Positions 8,356-15,586 of a stretch of DNA of 15,586 nucleotides are shown one piece after another. The stretch spans positions 1-15,586 of the forward strand of contig JAQIWT010000744.1 of assembly GCA_034696485.1 (NCBI GenBank), given 5' to 3'. The notes below the pieces were generated by a model. It did no database searches and was not told the DNA's origin. It saw nothing but the letters and a program-made list of their open reading frames with translations. How positions within the stretch are numbered: the stretch's first letter is position 1; each line of letters begins with the position of its first letter. Position numbers and translations under genes: made by a program. Source of the stretch: Isohypsibius dastychi. Taxonomy: Eukaryota; Tardigrada; Eutardigrada; Parachela; Isohypsibiidae.

Positions 8356-10249
8356 TTAGAGAGTTCGTGCAAAAATATGGCCTTCTGATTCTGACATGAA
8401 GGGGAGAAGCTGCTTGCGTCCTGAAACAGAATTTGCTATCTTGAAGAACGAAGGCTTTCGGAATAAACCGTGAGTCTTCTCTTTGACGATCTTGCTGTTC
8501 CTCAGGAACGATGGCGCGACGATACGGTTCTTCTTTCTCGCCTCGCGCACTTTGCTCTTCGCAAGAGATGCGAGAGCTGCTCTGACCACATAACCCTGAG
8601 TAGTGACCTCATAAGTCGCTGGTGCTCCGGTGGTCTGTTGGGCCGCCATTGTTGAATAAGCTTGGGTGGTCACTTCAGCGGCTGGGGTTGTTGGAGCCTG
8701 GGTAGTCACTTCAACATGTACGTTTGCGGATGTGGTTGCTTGGACTCCCATGGTCGAGTATGCTTGGGTGGTCACTGCATCTGTCACGACAGCGGAGGAG
8801 GTTGTTGGAGCCTGTGTGGTTACTTGTGCGCCCATAGTTGAGTATGCTTGGGTGGTCGTTCCTTCAGTAACGGTCACCGAAGGGGTTGGGTGAGGTGCTG
8901 GGGTGGTTTGAGCTTGAGTGGTTACTTGTGCCCCCATGGTCGTGTAAGCTGGAGTGTTTTCTGCACTGGGTCCCGGTGTTGTTGTAGCTCGTTGATCTCT
9001 TCTGGTCGTTTGAATCGACGTTTGTGCACTCGACCCATAAGCCATCGTGGTTGCGCTGCCACCATTACCCCCGCTGCCCGTGATTGTGAAGAAGGTTGGT
9101 CCGGCGACACCCACATTGTTTCCTCCTTCGCCCGTGGCAACCATGAGGTAGACCTCGCCGGGCACAAGACTGGCAGGGACGACACAAGATCTGTTGATGA
9201 TTGGTGAATCAGCTGAACCACCAGGGATCAACCAGTGGCAGTGCTCAGTGCCATCACCTCCATTGTATGTTAATCCAACTGTGCCCCCGGGGGCGCCTCT
9301 ACTAACTGAGGTGGTCAGAGCTTCATAGGGCATTGGTAGCGTGAAGTTACAGGATGTGATGAAGGGTGAAGCGATTGTGATGATGCTGCGTGAATTGAGC
9401 GGAATATCGAACGCGTTTGGTGCCGGTGCTCTGTCTGCAAAAACAAAACATAAATCGGGGCAAGAGAATTCAAAGTGAGGGGTGTCAATCTCATCATAAG
9501 CCAAGTGCCCAGTGAGCGCCGTATTTAAGATTTTCATACAGGTCAAAGGCACTCAATTTAACAGCTCTCGACCATCGACACTCCGACGCTCGAGTTAAAA
9601 AATCGCTTGTCCGTATCAAGAACGTCGGTAAGAAATTGAGCCAGATGGCCGACTGCACTTACCTTGAATATACTTGAAGAACGCAGCATGGCGAGCCTCC
9701 ACAGTCAGAATTGTGGCAGCAGCTCCCAAATATGCCGGGTTGCTAATATCTCCCGCCGCTCCAAGATAGGCAGCGACTCCAGTTTCTTCCAAGGCGGCCG
9801 CAATGATCAGGAATGTTTCGACGTCGTCACCTGGGAAGTTATATGAGCAAGGTGGGACAGCTTGACCGCCAGCTGCGGCAATGGCGGATTGTAGGAATGA
9901 TACGTGGGTGACTTCGTGATCTCGCACAAGACTGATGACTTGATAGTCCTGATCAGAGAAGCCAGCTGCGTCGAATTGCGCTTTGGAGTACTTTTGCAAA
10001 GCTTGGACGTAGAAAGCAGCTTCAAGATGCTCCAGGGTTAACGCGTAATTCAAGATGGAGACGTCGAGGCTCACGTTGTATGGTGATGAGCCTTGAGGTG
10101 CCTCAACTCCATAATTCACATCTGGGGACAATGAAATGTTTTGCTTACAGCTACGTTTTAAACGGGAGCTTACACTGTGATTCTCCGGGGACGACAAAAA
10201 CCGTCAGGCAAAACAGGGCCGCAGTGACGGCAACTTGAAGGGCCGGCAT
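8356..10249 (-). CDS. Secreted ferritin-like (Rds1/desiccation-related type) protein with mucin-like tail
   Basis: The minus-strand exons are 10249-10174, 10121-9663 and 9434-8356. Splices are GT-AG in phase and give 537 aa. Exon 1 encodes a signal peptide (MPALQVAVTAALFCLTVFVV). Residues 45-178 are a ferritin-like four-helix domain with metal-ligand-type motifs in order: LEHLE (55-59), HEVTH (94-98, ExxH), LEETG (136-140) and EARH (167-170, ExxH). Residues 180-230 (AFDIPL, ASPFITSCNF) follow the pattern of fungal Rds1-like stress proteins beyond the helices. Residues 300-458 are Thr/Ser/Pro-rich repeats, then a basic C-terminal tail without a membrane anchor. The family includes plant PCC13-62 and fungal Rds1, linked to desiccation or stress; biochemical activity is poorly defined. 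The protein probably acts outside the cell. The family call rests on remembered motif patterns. The animal context, with introns and a mucin-like extension, is unusual. Confidence 0.88.
8598..8982 (-). repeat. In-frame Thr-rich coding repeat (AYSTMGAQVTTQ)
   Basis: Four imperfect copies of a unit containing AYSTMGAQVTTQAPTT begin near residues 341, 375, 403 and 437 of the ferritin-like protein, separated by variable Pro/Val/Glu spacers. Dense Thr and Ser suggest O-glycosylation, as in mucin-like linkers. The antisense open frames across this region arise from the repeat and are not genes. Confidence 0.85.
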
Positions 10250-10288
10250 GTCCAGAATAGCGTTTGAATCGGATTGTTGAATATCGGA

Positions 10289-10297
10289 TATAAAAGA
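10289..10297. promoter_or_regulatory. TATA-like site upstream of the ferritin-like gene
   Basis: The sequence ATATAAAAG lies about 40 bp before the ferritin-like ATG (10249). It is a better TATA box on the plus strand, where no gene follows. On the minus strand it reads CTTTTATAT, which could serve with a very short leader. The assignment is tentative. Confidence 0.3.
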
Positions 10298-10744
10298 GTG
10301 GATTACGAGGACTGAGCGAGTTTATGTTCATTTATGTCTTAGTTCTTCTGCTGATTAGTGCCTGCGGTTAAAACAGCAATTAAAGTTCTTCGATCAGCCA
10401 TGTTGTTTCAATGTTGCATTGATGACGATTGGCCATGAAAGCAATGATCAGGTGAATGATCATCAGATTGTCCATCGAACATGAGCACCAATTATCGCAA
10501 TTAAAAAGCTCAAGGTATTTAGGACAAAGCTAGAAAGGTAAATACGTACTCCACTGTATCGCCAGATTCTAAATTAAAAACTGCAGGCTAACAATAAACT
10601 AGTGAGCCGCGATTCAAGGAAAGGGTTTTGAATCGGTATACAGAAGAAGCTGCTCGAAAAAACTGGAGCTCAATGCTTTTGAAGATCATCGTGTTTTTGC
10701 GGGTACCCGCTGGAATAATCTGGACATGCTCTATCTAACAAGCA

Positions 10745-10905
10745 AACGTGCGTAACCCGAAAATTCAGATTTCAAAACGGTAAAGTGCAAAACGTAGCTT
10801 TTTTGCGCTGATATTTATCTGACTGATGAGGCATAAATATAATCAAACAAAAGCTACCATTTGCACTTTTCCGTTTTGAATCTGAATTTTCGGGTTACGC
10901 ACGTT
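10745..10905. mobile_element. Palindromic MITE, 161 bp, with ~56-bp terminal inverted repeats
   Basis: AACGTGCGTAACCCGAAAAT and following bases at 10745-10802 are mirrored by the inverted copy ending ATTTTCGGGTTACGCACGTT at 10905. The arms (about 56 bp) differ by only a few bases or one-base gaps. The loop is about 45-50 bp and AT-rich, with no coding capacity. RNA from this site would form a near-perfect hairpin. No unambiguous target-site duplication was identified, so the superfamily is not assigned. Confidence 0.85.
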
Positions 10906-11316
10906 ACGGTAAAGCATACCGTTATGACCGAATTTCGTTGAGGACACAAGTGCGCCGATTTATCCACATGGAGCGGAGTGCGGTGTGGTTAGCTCACAGC
11001 TATGTGGGCTGATAATCGTAGTTTCACATCTTACCTAGAAAAACTGGACACTCTGTAAAGTTATGATAATTTACGCGTCTGTCTCCCGCCATATGAAACG
11101 AAGGCGATCAGAATGATATCGTGAGGAGAAGATATTTCTCACTCCAGGGCGCGGAATAACTACTCAGGAATGTGGCACGTCTGATGCCCAGATGCACGAA
11201 ATACTGATTTAGTGGATTTTGCTGTGTAGCTCTGCTGCCTACCGTGGTAGATGCCCAGTTTCTAGAACACGTGCTCTAGTGGTCAGCAAGGCTATAAATA
11301 CAACGATATTTCTCCT

Positions 11317-11334
11317 TCTCTCTCTCTCTCTCTC
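11317..11334. repeat. (TC)9 microsatellite
   Basis: Nine uninterrupted TC units follow a short pyrimidine-rich lead-in. Confidence 0.95.
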
Positions 11335-11357
11335 AACGCCCCTATGCTTTACCGTTC

Positions 11358-11376
11358 CCCCCTGACTAACAGGGGG
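11358..11376. repeat. Short perfect hairpin CCCCCTG-ACTAA-CAGGGGG
   Basis: A 7-bp GC-rich stem encloses a 5-base loop. The stem is too short to assign a function, and no gene end lies next to it. Confidence 0.6.
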
Positions 11377-11923
11377 CTGAGTAATGGTTTGCTTGTAAGC
11401 TGGTTCTATTGAAAAAGCCACCCAAATGGCGCGAAGAGCTCAGATGCGAAATCGGTGACTACAATTTAGAACTCAAAACTGGACAATTCCATAAGTTCTT
11501 GTAAATGTCATTGAAGTAGCTGTTCAAGAACAATGGTTTTATTGGGGAGTATTTTCGAAAACGAACCAAAGTGACAAAAAGTGAAGGCGTGCCGGGGCTT
11601 CAGACCCACCCAGCCTCCACAAGTGTGGAAGAGATAGAACTCGGAAGCTTAGGCTGAAACTTCCCCTAACAGCACAGTTTTGGTAGTGCTGCCGTTTAGG
11701 TCAGCATACCAGAATCGTGGTTCATTTGTAACCACAACGTTGATGGCTCTGTAACTTGCCAAGGCCTGGAGAACCGTTCTCACTTGAATTCCTGAATGGC
11801 AATTAAATATTTATCAGATGAAATAAGAATCGCCATTTGTGTGGAATCACCATTTGAGAATGTGTCTCAGACCAAAGATAATTCTTGTTCTACTTTGATT
11901 ACTGCACCCCTAACTGACACCGG

Positions 11924-11930
11924 TATATAA
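11924..11930 (+). promoter_or_regulatory. TATA box of the chitin-binding protein gene
   Basis: GGTATATAAAC lies 75 bp before the ATG at 11999. That places the expected start of transcription near 11955 and gives a leader of about 45 bases. Confidence 0.75.
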
Positions 11931-11998
11931 ACTGAGCGCTAGTTTACTCTACTCGGCTTGACATTGAATTGAGTTCGATCTTTGAATTCACCGGCAGC

Positions 11999-12481
11999 AT
12001 GCTTTTTACACATTTGGGTGTCCTTTTATTTGTGGCCTTGGTTGGGTCGTATGCGGCAAGTGTACCAGCTGAGAACACCCAGCTCGTTCCTCAGGAAGAT
12101 AAGATTTTCTTCACTTCGATTGCAGTGATCACCGCTAACCTGGTGAGCTACACGAAGTTGGCTGCGGCAATCATCGCAGCCAAGGAGACCACTACCAGAA
12201 TGATCCAGTCCTTACGCTCACCGTGGTGGAAAGAAGGAAAAGACAGCGTCATCTGGCTAGAAGATGGAATTGCAAAGATCACATCTACCAGCGAGCCAAA
12301 GTGCGATTCGGCGTTCTGTCAGCAAAATGGATCAGGAGTTCAAGGATTCGGTAAAGTCTGCACGCAAGAGTTTTGCAACTGTGCGAATGGCATTCCATAC
12401 CTGCAGCGCTGTGGCCCTGGCACTGTTTTCGACCCAGCCAATCTGATCTGCAACTGGGCGTACAACATTCCTGGCTGCTAA
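11999..12481 (+). CDS. Small secreted protein with one chitin-binding type-2 (peritrophin-A, CBM14) domain
   Basis: This is a single-exon gene of 160 aa. The first true ATG at 11999 opens a signal peptide (MLFTHLGVLLFVALVGSYAA), with cleavage likely just after SYA or AAS. Residues 25-98 are a region of unknown fold with few cysteines. Residues 102-160 carry eight cysteines (102, 107, 121, 126, 128, 138, 151, 160). The order C-x6-C-x9-C-x12-C-x8-C (121-160), with G131, the GPG-x-V-FDP stretch (139-146) and an aromatic after the fifth cysteine, fits the CBM14 pattern. The family binds chitin in cuticle or peritrophic matrix. The two extra cysteines (102 and 126) may make an additional disulfide. 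A TATA box upstream and AATAAA downstream bracket the gene. A longer frame opens earlier, but only from a non-ATG codon. Confidence 0.87.
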   Translation: MLFTHLGVLLFVALVGSYAASVPAENTQLVPQEDKIFFTSIAVITANLVSYTKLAAAIIAAKETTTRMIQSLRSPWWKEGKDSVIWLEDGIAKITSTSEPKCDSAFCQQNGSGVQGFGKVCTQEFCNCANGIPYLQRCGPGTVFDPANLICNWAYNIPGC

Positions 12482-12632
12482 AGCAAGATTGACCGTTTTC
12501 CTTGGTTTGAGACTGCGCTCTTTTACAAGAGCCTTCATGAAGAGACTCTGTAATGCCTTTTACTATTAGGAACAGTAATGCACTTGCCAGCATGTTTTTC
12601 CGGATCGAGTCTACTCGCGGCATTCACAAGAA

Positions 12633-12638
12633 AATAAA
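12633..12638 (+). terminator. Poly(A) signal AATAAA of the chitin-binding protein gene
   Basis: AAAATAAAGTG lies about 150 bases after the TAA stop at 12479-12481, and no gene intervenes. Confidence 0.8.
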
Positions 12639-13521
12639 GTGATTTAAACTATTATTCATGATAACATCTTCACGTCAAATCGGAAATGATGTTGTGAATC
12701 GAGTACATGGGGTCAAAGCGAATAAAACGTCAAGAGACAATCCGTGTATAACGTTGCGAAAAACAGGAATTTTGGACCCCACCCCCATTGTTTATTATCG
12801 TTTGATGAACGAATACCCCCGTACGCCCTCATCCCCCCCCTTCCCTTATACAAATAGCCACCCCTTAGTAAAATACCCAACCCCTATGCAATGCTTGCTT
12901 TTAAAAATTGGCTTAAATTAAATGATAAATAACTGTTAGTTATTGTTTGTTAATTGCAAGCGAGAGTTTTGCGTTCTATCTTCGCAGTTATTCGCTACTA
13001 GTGCGCAGTTGACATCATCTTGTGTTCCTCGCTTTGCTCTGTTCATTTGCGTTTTATTCGAGCACTTACTCGAGCGTCTTCGTTCTCTGTGTTTCGTACG
13101 AGAATTAGTCTTTACCACCCGCCCACCCGGCAGTTCTCAATAAAGGGGGGTTCAATTGGCCTGGGGGACTACGCTGACGTGAGCTCCCGGCTCCAGCGCC
13201 TGTTCTTCTACCAGTGACCTTCCCAATCCCGCATTCCTGTCTGTTTTCGAGCGTAAGCAATTAATCACTGCCTAAAAATAGTGGTTATCATTCAGAAATC
13301 CACACATGCATGTTCATTTGCTGTCTTGTTCGGCGTGAATGTTGACACTCAATATTCAACAAGACCCTGGTTGAATGCGTGATCAGTCCTTTTCATTCAA
13401 CCCGACGATACTTAATTTCGTATATCGCTGTACTATAATGTCTAGGTGGGTATAATTGGTACTGGGATATCAGGAGATAGAATGATATGATACCATTAAG
13501 CTTAGGCTGATTACCTCAATG
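12639..13521. other. Intergenic region; C-rich tract and possible LTR-like remnant
   Basis: A C-rich run with CCCCAC and CCCCCCCC blocks lies at about 12777-12870. From about 12933 the sequence begins TGTTAGTTATTG and later has CAGTTCTCAATAAAGG near 13131-13146. This resembles the start and poly(A) region of an LTR, but no matching end, primer-binding site or second copy was found. Open frames here have no recognisable domain. Confidence 0.3.
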
Positions 13522-13769
13522 GGTTGATTGCGATTTTCACCAAATGAGTGACATGGCGCCAGAATGGCTCACACTGCCAGAATGAACCCTCTGAACATTG
13601 ACGCCAAATCGATACAGTCAGCGATTCGGATGGATCTCATCACGCAAAAGTCGATTTTACACGATGTGATCCATTTGCGCTCATACGGAAGGAGATAGGT
13701 CGATTTGAAGTTGGGGGTGTGATCCATGTTGGCGTCATGTCATCCATTTGTTGAAAATCGCAATCAACC
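13522..13769. mobile_element. Foldback element / MITE-like inverted repeat, ~248 bp
   Basis: GGTTGATTGCGATTTTCACC and following bases at 13522-13560 match the inverted copy at 13731-13769 at about 35 of 39 positions. Weaker pairing continues inward for roughly 25 more bases (ATGG-TCACAC). The centre repeats GATCCATT-like words. There is no coding capacity and no definite target-site duplication. The element lies about 180 bp upstream of the kinase-like gene's first ATG. Confidence 0.7.
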
Positions 13770-13948
13770 GAATGAATGATCACACACAGCGATATCACCG
13801 ACGACACCGACCATATGGGCCACAATCAACGTGTGGTTGTAAAAATGGTACCATTGAAAAGCCATGATAAACGGCTCATTACTTCCTTTCACCAATTCTG
13901 AAAGCAGTTTTCGTGATTGTGCATAAAAACGGTCTTTCATTTTATAAC

Positions 13949-15537
13949 ATGACTGATAGGCGTGTTCTTCTTGACGGTAGCGAGCTCATTGATGACCCGC
14001 GGTTCGGACTCTGTGAGACGACTATCGAAGAACTTCGAGCGATTGATGTGAAATCCGTGCGGGATGTTATTGATGTTCTCAAAAAGGAAGATGTGGCGGA
14101 TGTGGTAACGGCCATCAAAGATCGTGGTCGCATCTTAAGACTTCTTGATGAATTTTGCTATTTACGGTAAGTTCGCTGTGTCGAGTGAAGTTTTTTGAAT
14201 TTTCACACATGAAACCAGTCATGGGCCGTCGCTCGAAAAATCCGTCCCGGTTTCTCTTCCGGCCGTCTTTCTGTTTTTTTCCGTCTCCGGTTTCCGTCCG
14301 TCTTTCTGATTCTAAAACCGCCGGTTCCCGGCGGATTTCCGGTTTTTCGAGAATATATATTAAACAACGGTCTTTATTAATTTATTTAGTTCAAAGTTCG
14401 TTTGCTGTTCAAACAGCATACGCGAACTGAATGCTACACTGTTCAGGTAGCTGGTAACCCAGCCCGCGGTACCATACGGGTGACAAGTTACGCGCAGCCT
14501 CGTCAATCGACATGGAGTTGGGCGAGAATTTAGGAATTTATCAAGAAATAAATATTCAATTGCTCGCTTTATTCCGTCTCCGTCGCCGTCCGTCCTAAAA
14601 AACTCCGGCCGTCCGTCTTCCAGAATTTCCGGCCGTCGCCGTCCCGTCTCACAATTTTTCCGTCCCGGTTAAAGACGGAAAAAGACGGAAAGACGGAAGT
14701 AACCGGAAAAAGACGGCGATATAGGACTTTCCGGCAAAAAGACGGCCCATGACTGCATGAAACGCCTGATTTTTGATTGGGAATGATTCTCGGTTATTTA
14801 AAGTTAACGATACGAATGAAAATCAAGGTATAAATCGAAGAGTCATTTTTTTTTTCTTCCGAATTTGTCGATCTTTGTCAAGTGAAATTCGACCGCCGTT
14901 GAGATCACAAGTACATTGCAGAAAGTCCGACTGTGAGTTCCCCCTGAATGGTGAGTTTGTCAAGTACAAGCTCGAACCTGGTCAGACCGGTCGAGGGTTC
15001 AATGTGACCGAATATAAAGCACAAGCCATCGGTTGGCGCTGCAAAAGCGGGAGTGATCTAACCGTAACACATTGGAGTGGTATCAATGTAGAAGACGTCC
15101 TACCAAATTTAGAGAAGCTCGCCAAGGTCGACCACCCGAATGTGGTGCAGTTGGTGGGATACCACTTCGTCATAAACGAAACAAACCCTATAAAGTCGGA
15201 GGTGTATTTGATCAACGAACATTGCCCAGGTGCGCGTGATGATTCGTGCAAACAATGTGTTTAATGAATCTATCTCTATTAACTTCATCAAGGTGGGGTA
15301 CTCGATAACAGAGTTCGTCAAGGTCAAACATCACTCGAAGAAGTGGCATCTGTTGCAAAGCAAATACTATCCGCGTTAGTTCATCTATCAAGCCTCGGCT
15401 TCGTTATCAGAACGCTTGTTATTGACCCGGATTCCCTACTTTTGGCAAACAACTGCGATTCTCTGGCGCCGAAAATCAAGCTTAACATGGCCCGTGCGTT
15501 GAATCCGATGTACAGTAAACTTCCGCTATGTGAATAA
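13949..15537 (+). CDS. Kinase-fold protein lacking catalytic residues (pseudokinase), 5' part
   Basis: The exons are 13949-14166, 14883-15229 and 15293-15537. The first two junctions are GT-AG in phase. Residues 1-73 (MTDRRVLLDGSELIDD...) are a helical-looking region not recognised. Residues 100-258 follow the protein-kinase order. A Gly-containing loop is at 106-111. The VAVK-like strand reads TVTH (133-136), so the ATP-binding Lys is absent. LEKLAKVDHPNVVQLVG (149-165) matches the alpha-C/beta-4 region. VYLINEHCPGG (180-190) is the hinge, and QILSALVHLSSLGFVIRT (212-229) replaces HRD with IRT. KIKLNMARAL (249-258) stands where KI-DFG-LAR is expected, so DFG is lost. This is best read as a tyrosine-kinase-like pseudokinase. 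The frame meets TAA at 15535-15537, but a donor-like T|GTGAAT at 15529/15530 could instead splice to exons beyond the window, which kinase-domain length would require. Confidence 0.68.
14216..14755. mobile_element. Non-autonomous hAT-type transposon, 540 bp, with 8-bp target duplication
   Basis: The element begins CAGTCATGGGCCGTC and ends with its exact inverse, giving a 15-bp terminal inverted repeat. It is flanked on both sides by the identical 8-mer CATGAAAC (14208-14215 and 14756-14763). An 8-bp duplication and a CAG...CTG end are hallmarks of hAT elements. Both subterminal regions are packed with CCGTC words facing inward, likely transposase-binding repeats. A hairpin (GTTCG...GCTGTT / AACAGC...CGAAC) lies near 14396-14427. 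No transposase frame is present. It sits within intron 1 of the kinase-like gene and accounts for most of that intron's 716 bp. Confidence 0.93.
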
Positions 15538-15559
15538 GGTTTGGCAATTCACATAGCGG
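15523..15559. repeat. 13-bp perfect inverted repeat at the exon end of the kinase-like gene
   Basis: CCGCTATGTGAAT (15523-15535) is followed after 11 bases by ATTCACATAGCGG (15547-15559). The stem covers both the in-frame stop and the donor-like GTGAAT. Confidence 0.85.
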
Positions 15560-15586
15560 GTGAAACCACAACATTATGCAGGTAGA

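Larger units (their letters stand above)
10906..11920. other. Intergenic region without a recognised gene
   Basis: No open frame here has a domain or splice support. It contains a canonical TATAAATA at 11292-11299 without a following gene, a TC microsatellite at 11317-11334 and a short hairpin at 11358-11376. No tRNA cloverleaf was found. Confidence 0.5.

Noticed and set aside
8666-9207. Plus-strand open frames rich in Val, Trp, Thr
   Set aside because: They are the antisense of the Thr-rich repeat of the ferritin-like protein; the repeat keeps them open.
12285-12623. Cysteine-rich minus-strand open frame
   Set aside because: It is antisense to the chitin-binding protein gene and lacks a signal peptide or domain.
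12933-13250. Solo LTR suggested by TGTTAG start and CAATAAAGG
   Set aside because: No matching terminal end, target duplication, primer-binding site or second copy in the window; kept only as a low-confidence remark.

Overview
The window is nuclear DNA from a small invertebrate animal. Protein-coding genes are split by GT-AG introns of about 50-840 bp. They include a core spliceosome gene, a caspase-fold gene, a secreted protein with a peritrophin-type chitin-binding domain, and a kinase-fold gene. AATAAA and TATA signals sit where expected. The chitin-binding domain points to an ecdysozoan, and a tardigrade-like or arthropod-like source would fit. The species cannot be fixed from the sequence alone.

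Layout. (1) 1-3,550, minus strand: a possible first exon at 206-279; a seven-exon caspase-like gene (612-2361) that lacks the catalytic His and Cys; and, upstream of it, a TATA box with further coding-looking exons (2621-3425) that may be a separate gene or the caspase's long N-terminal part. (2) 4,159-5,133: a foldback element with long inverted arms and a second inverted repeat nested inside. (3) 5,246-7,823, plus strand: a complete seven-exon gene for U2 snRNP protein A' (255 aa), starting about 110 bp after the foldback. (4) 8,277-10,249, minus strand, convergent with U2A': a three-exon gene for a secreted ferritin-like protein of the fungal Rds1/desiccation-related type, with a Thr-rich mucin-like repeat tail (537 aa). 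(5) 10,250-11,920: intergenic, with a 161-bp palindromic MITE, a TC microsatellite and a short hairpin. (6) 11,924-12,638, plus strand: a compact single-exon gene for a 160-aa secreted chitin-binding protein, with TATA box and poly(A) signal. (7) 12,640-13,948: intergenic with a second foldback. (8) 13,949 to the right edge, plus strand: a kinase-fold gene lacking the key catalytic residues. Its first intron carries a 540-bp non-autonomous hAT element with perfect 8-bp target-site duplications.

The genes do not form one pathway. U2A' is housekeeping, the ferritin-like and chitin-binding proteins are secreted, and the caspase-like and kinase-like proteins look like pseudoenzymes. The most notable points are the fungal-type ferritin-like gene in an animal (candidate horizontal transfer), the two pseudoenzymes, and the clean hAT insertion.
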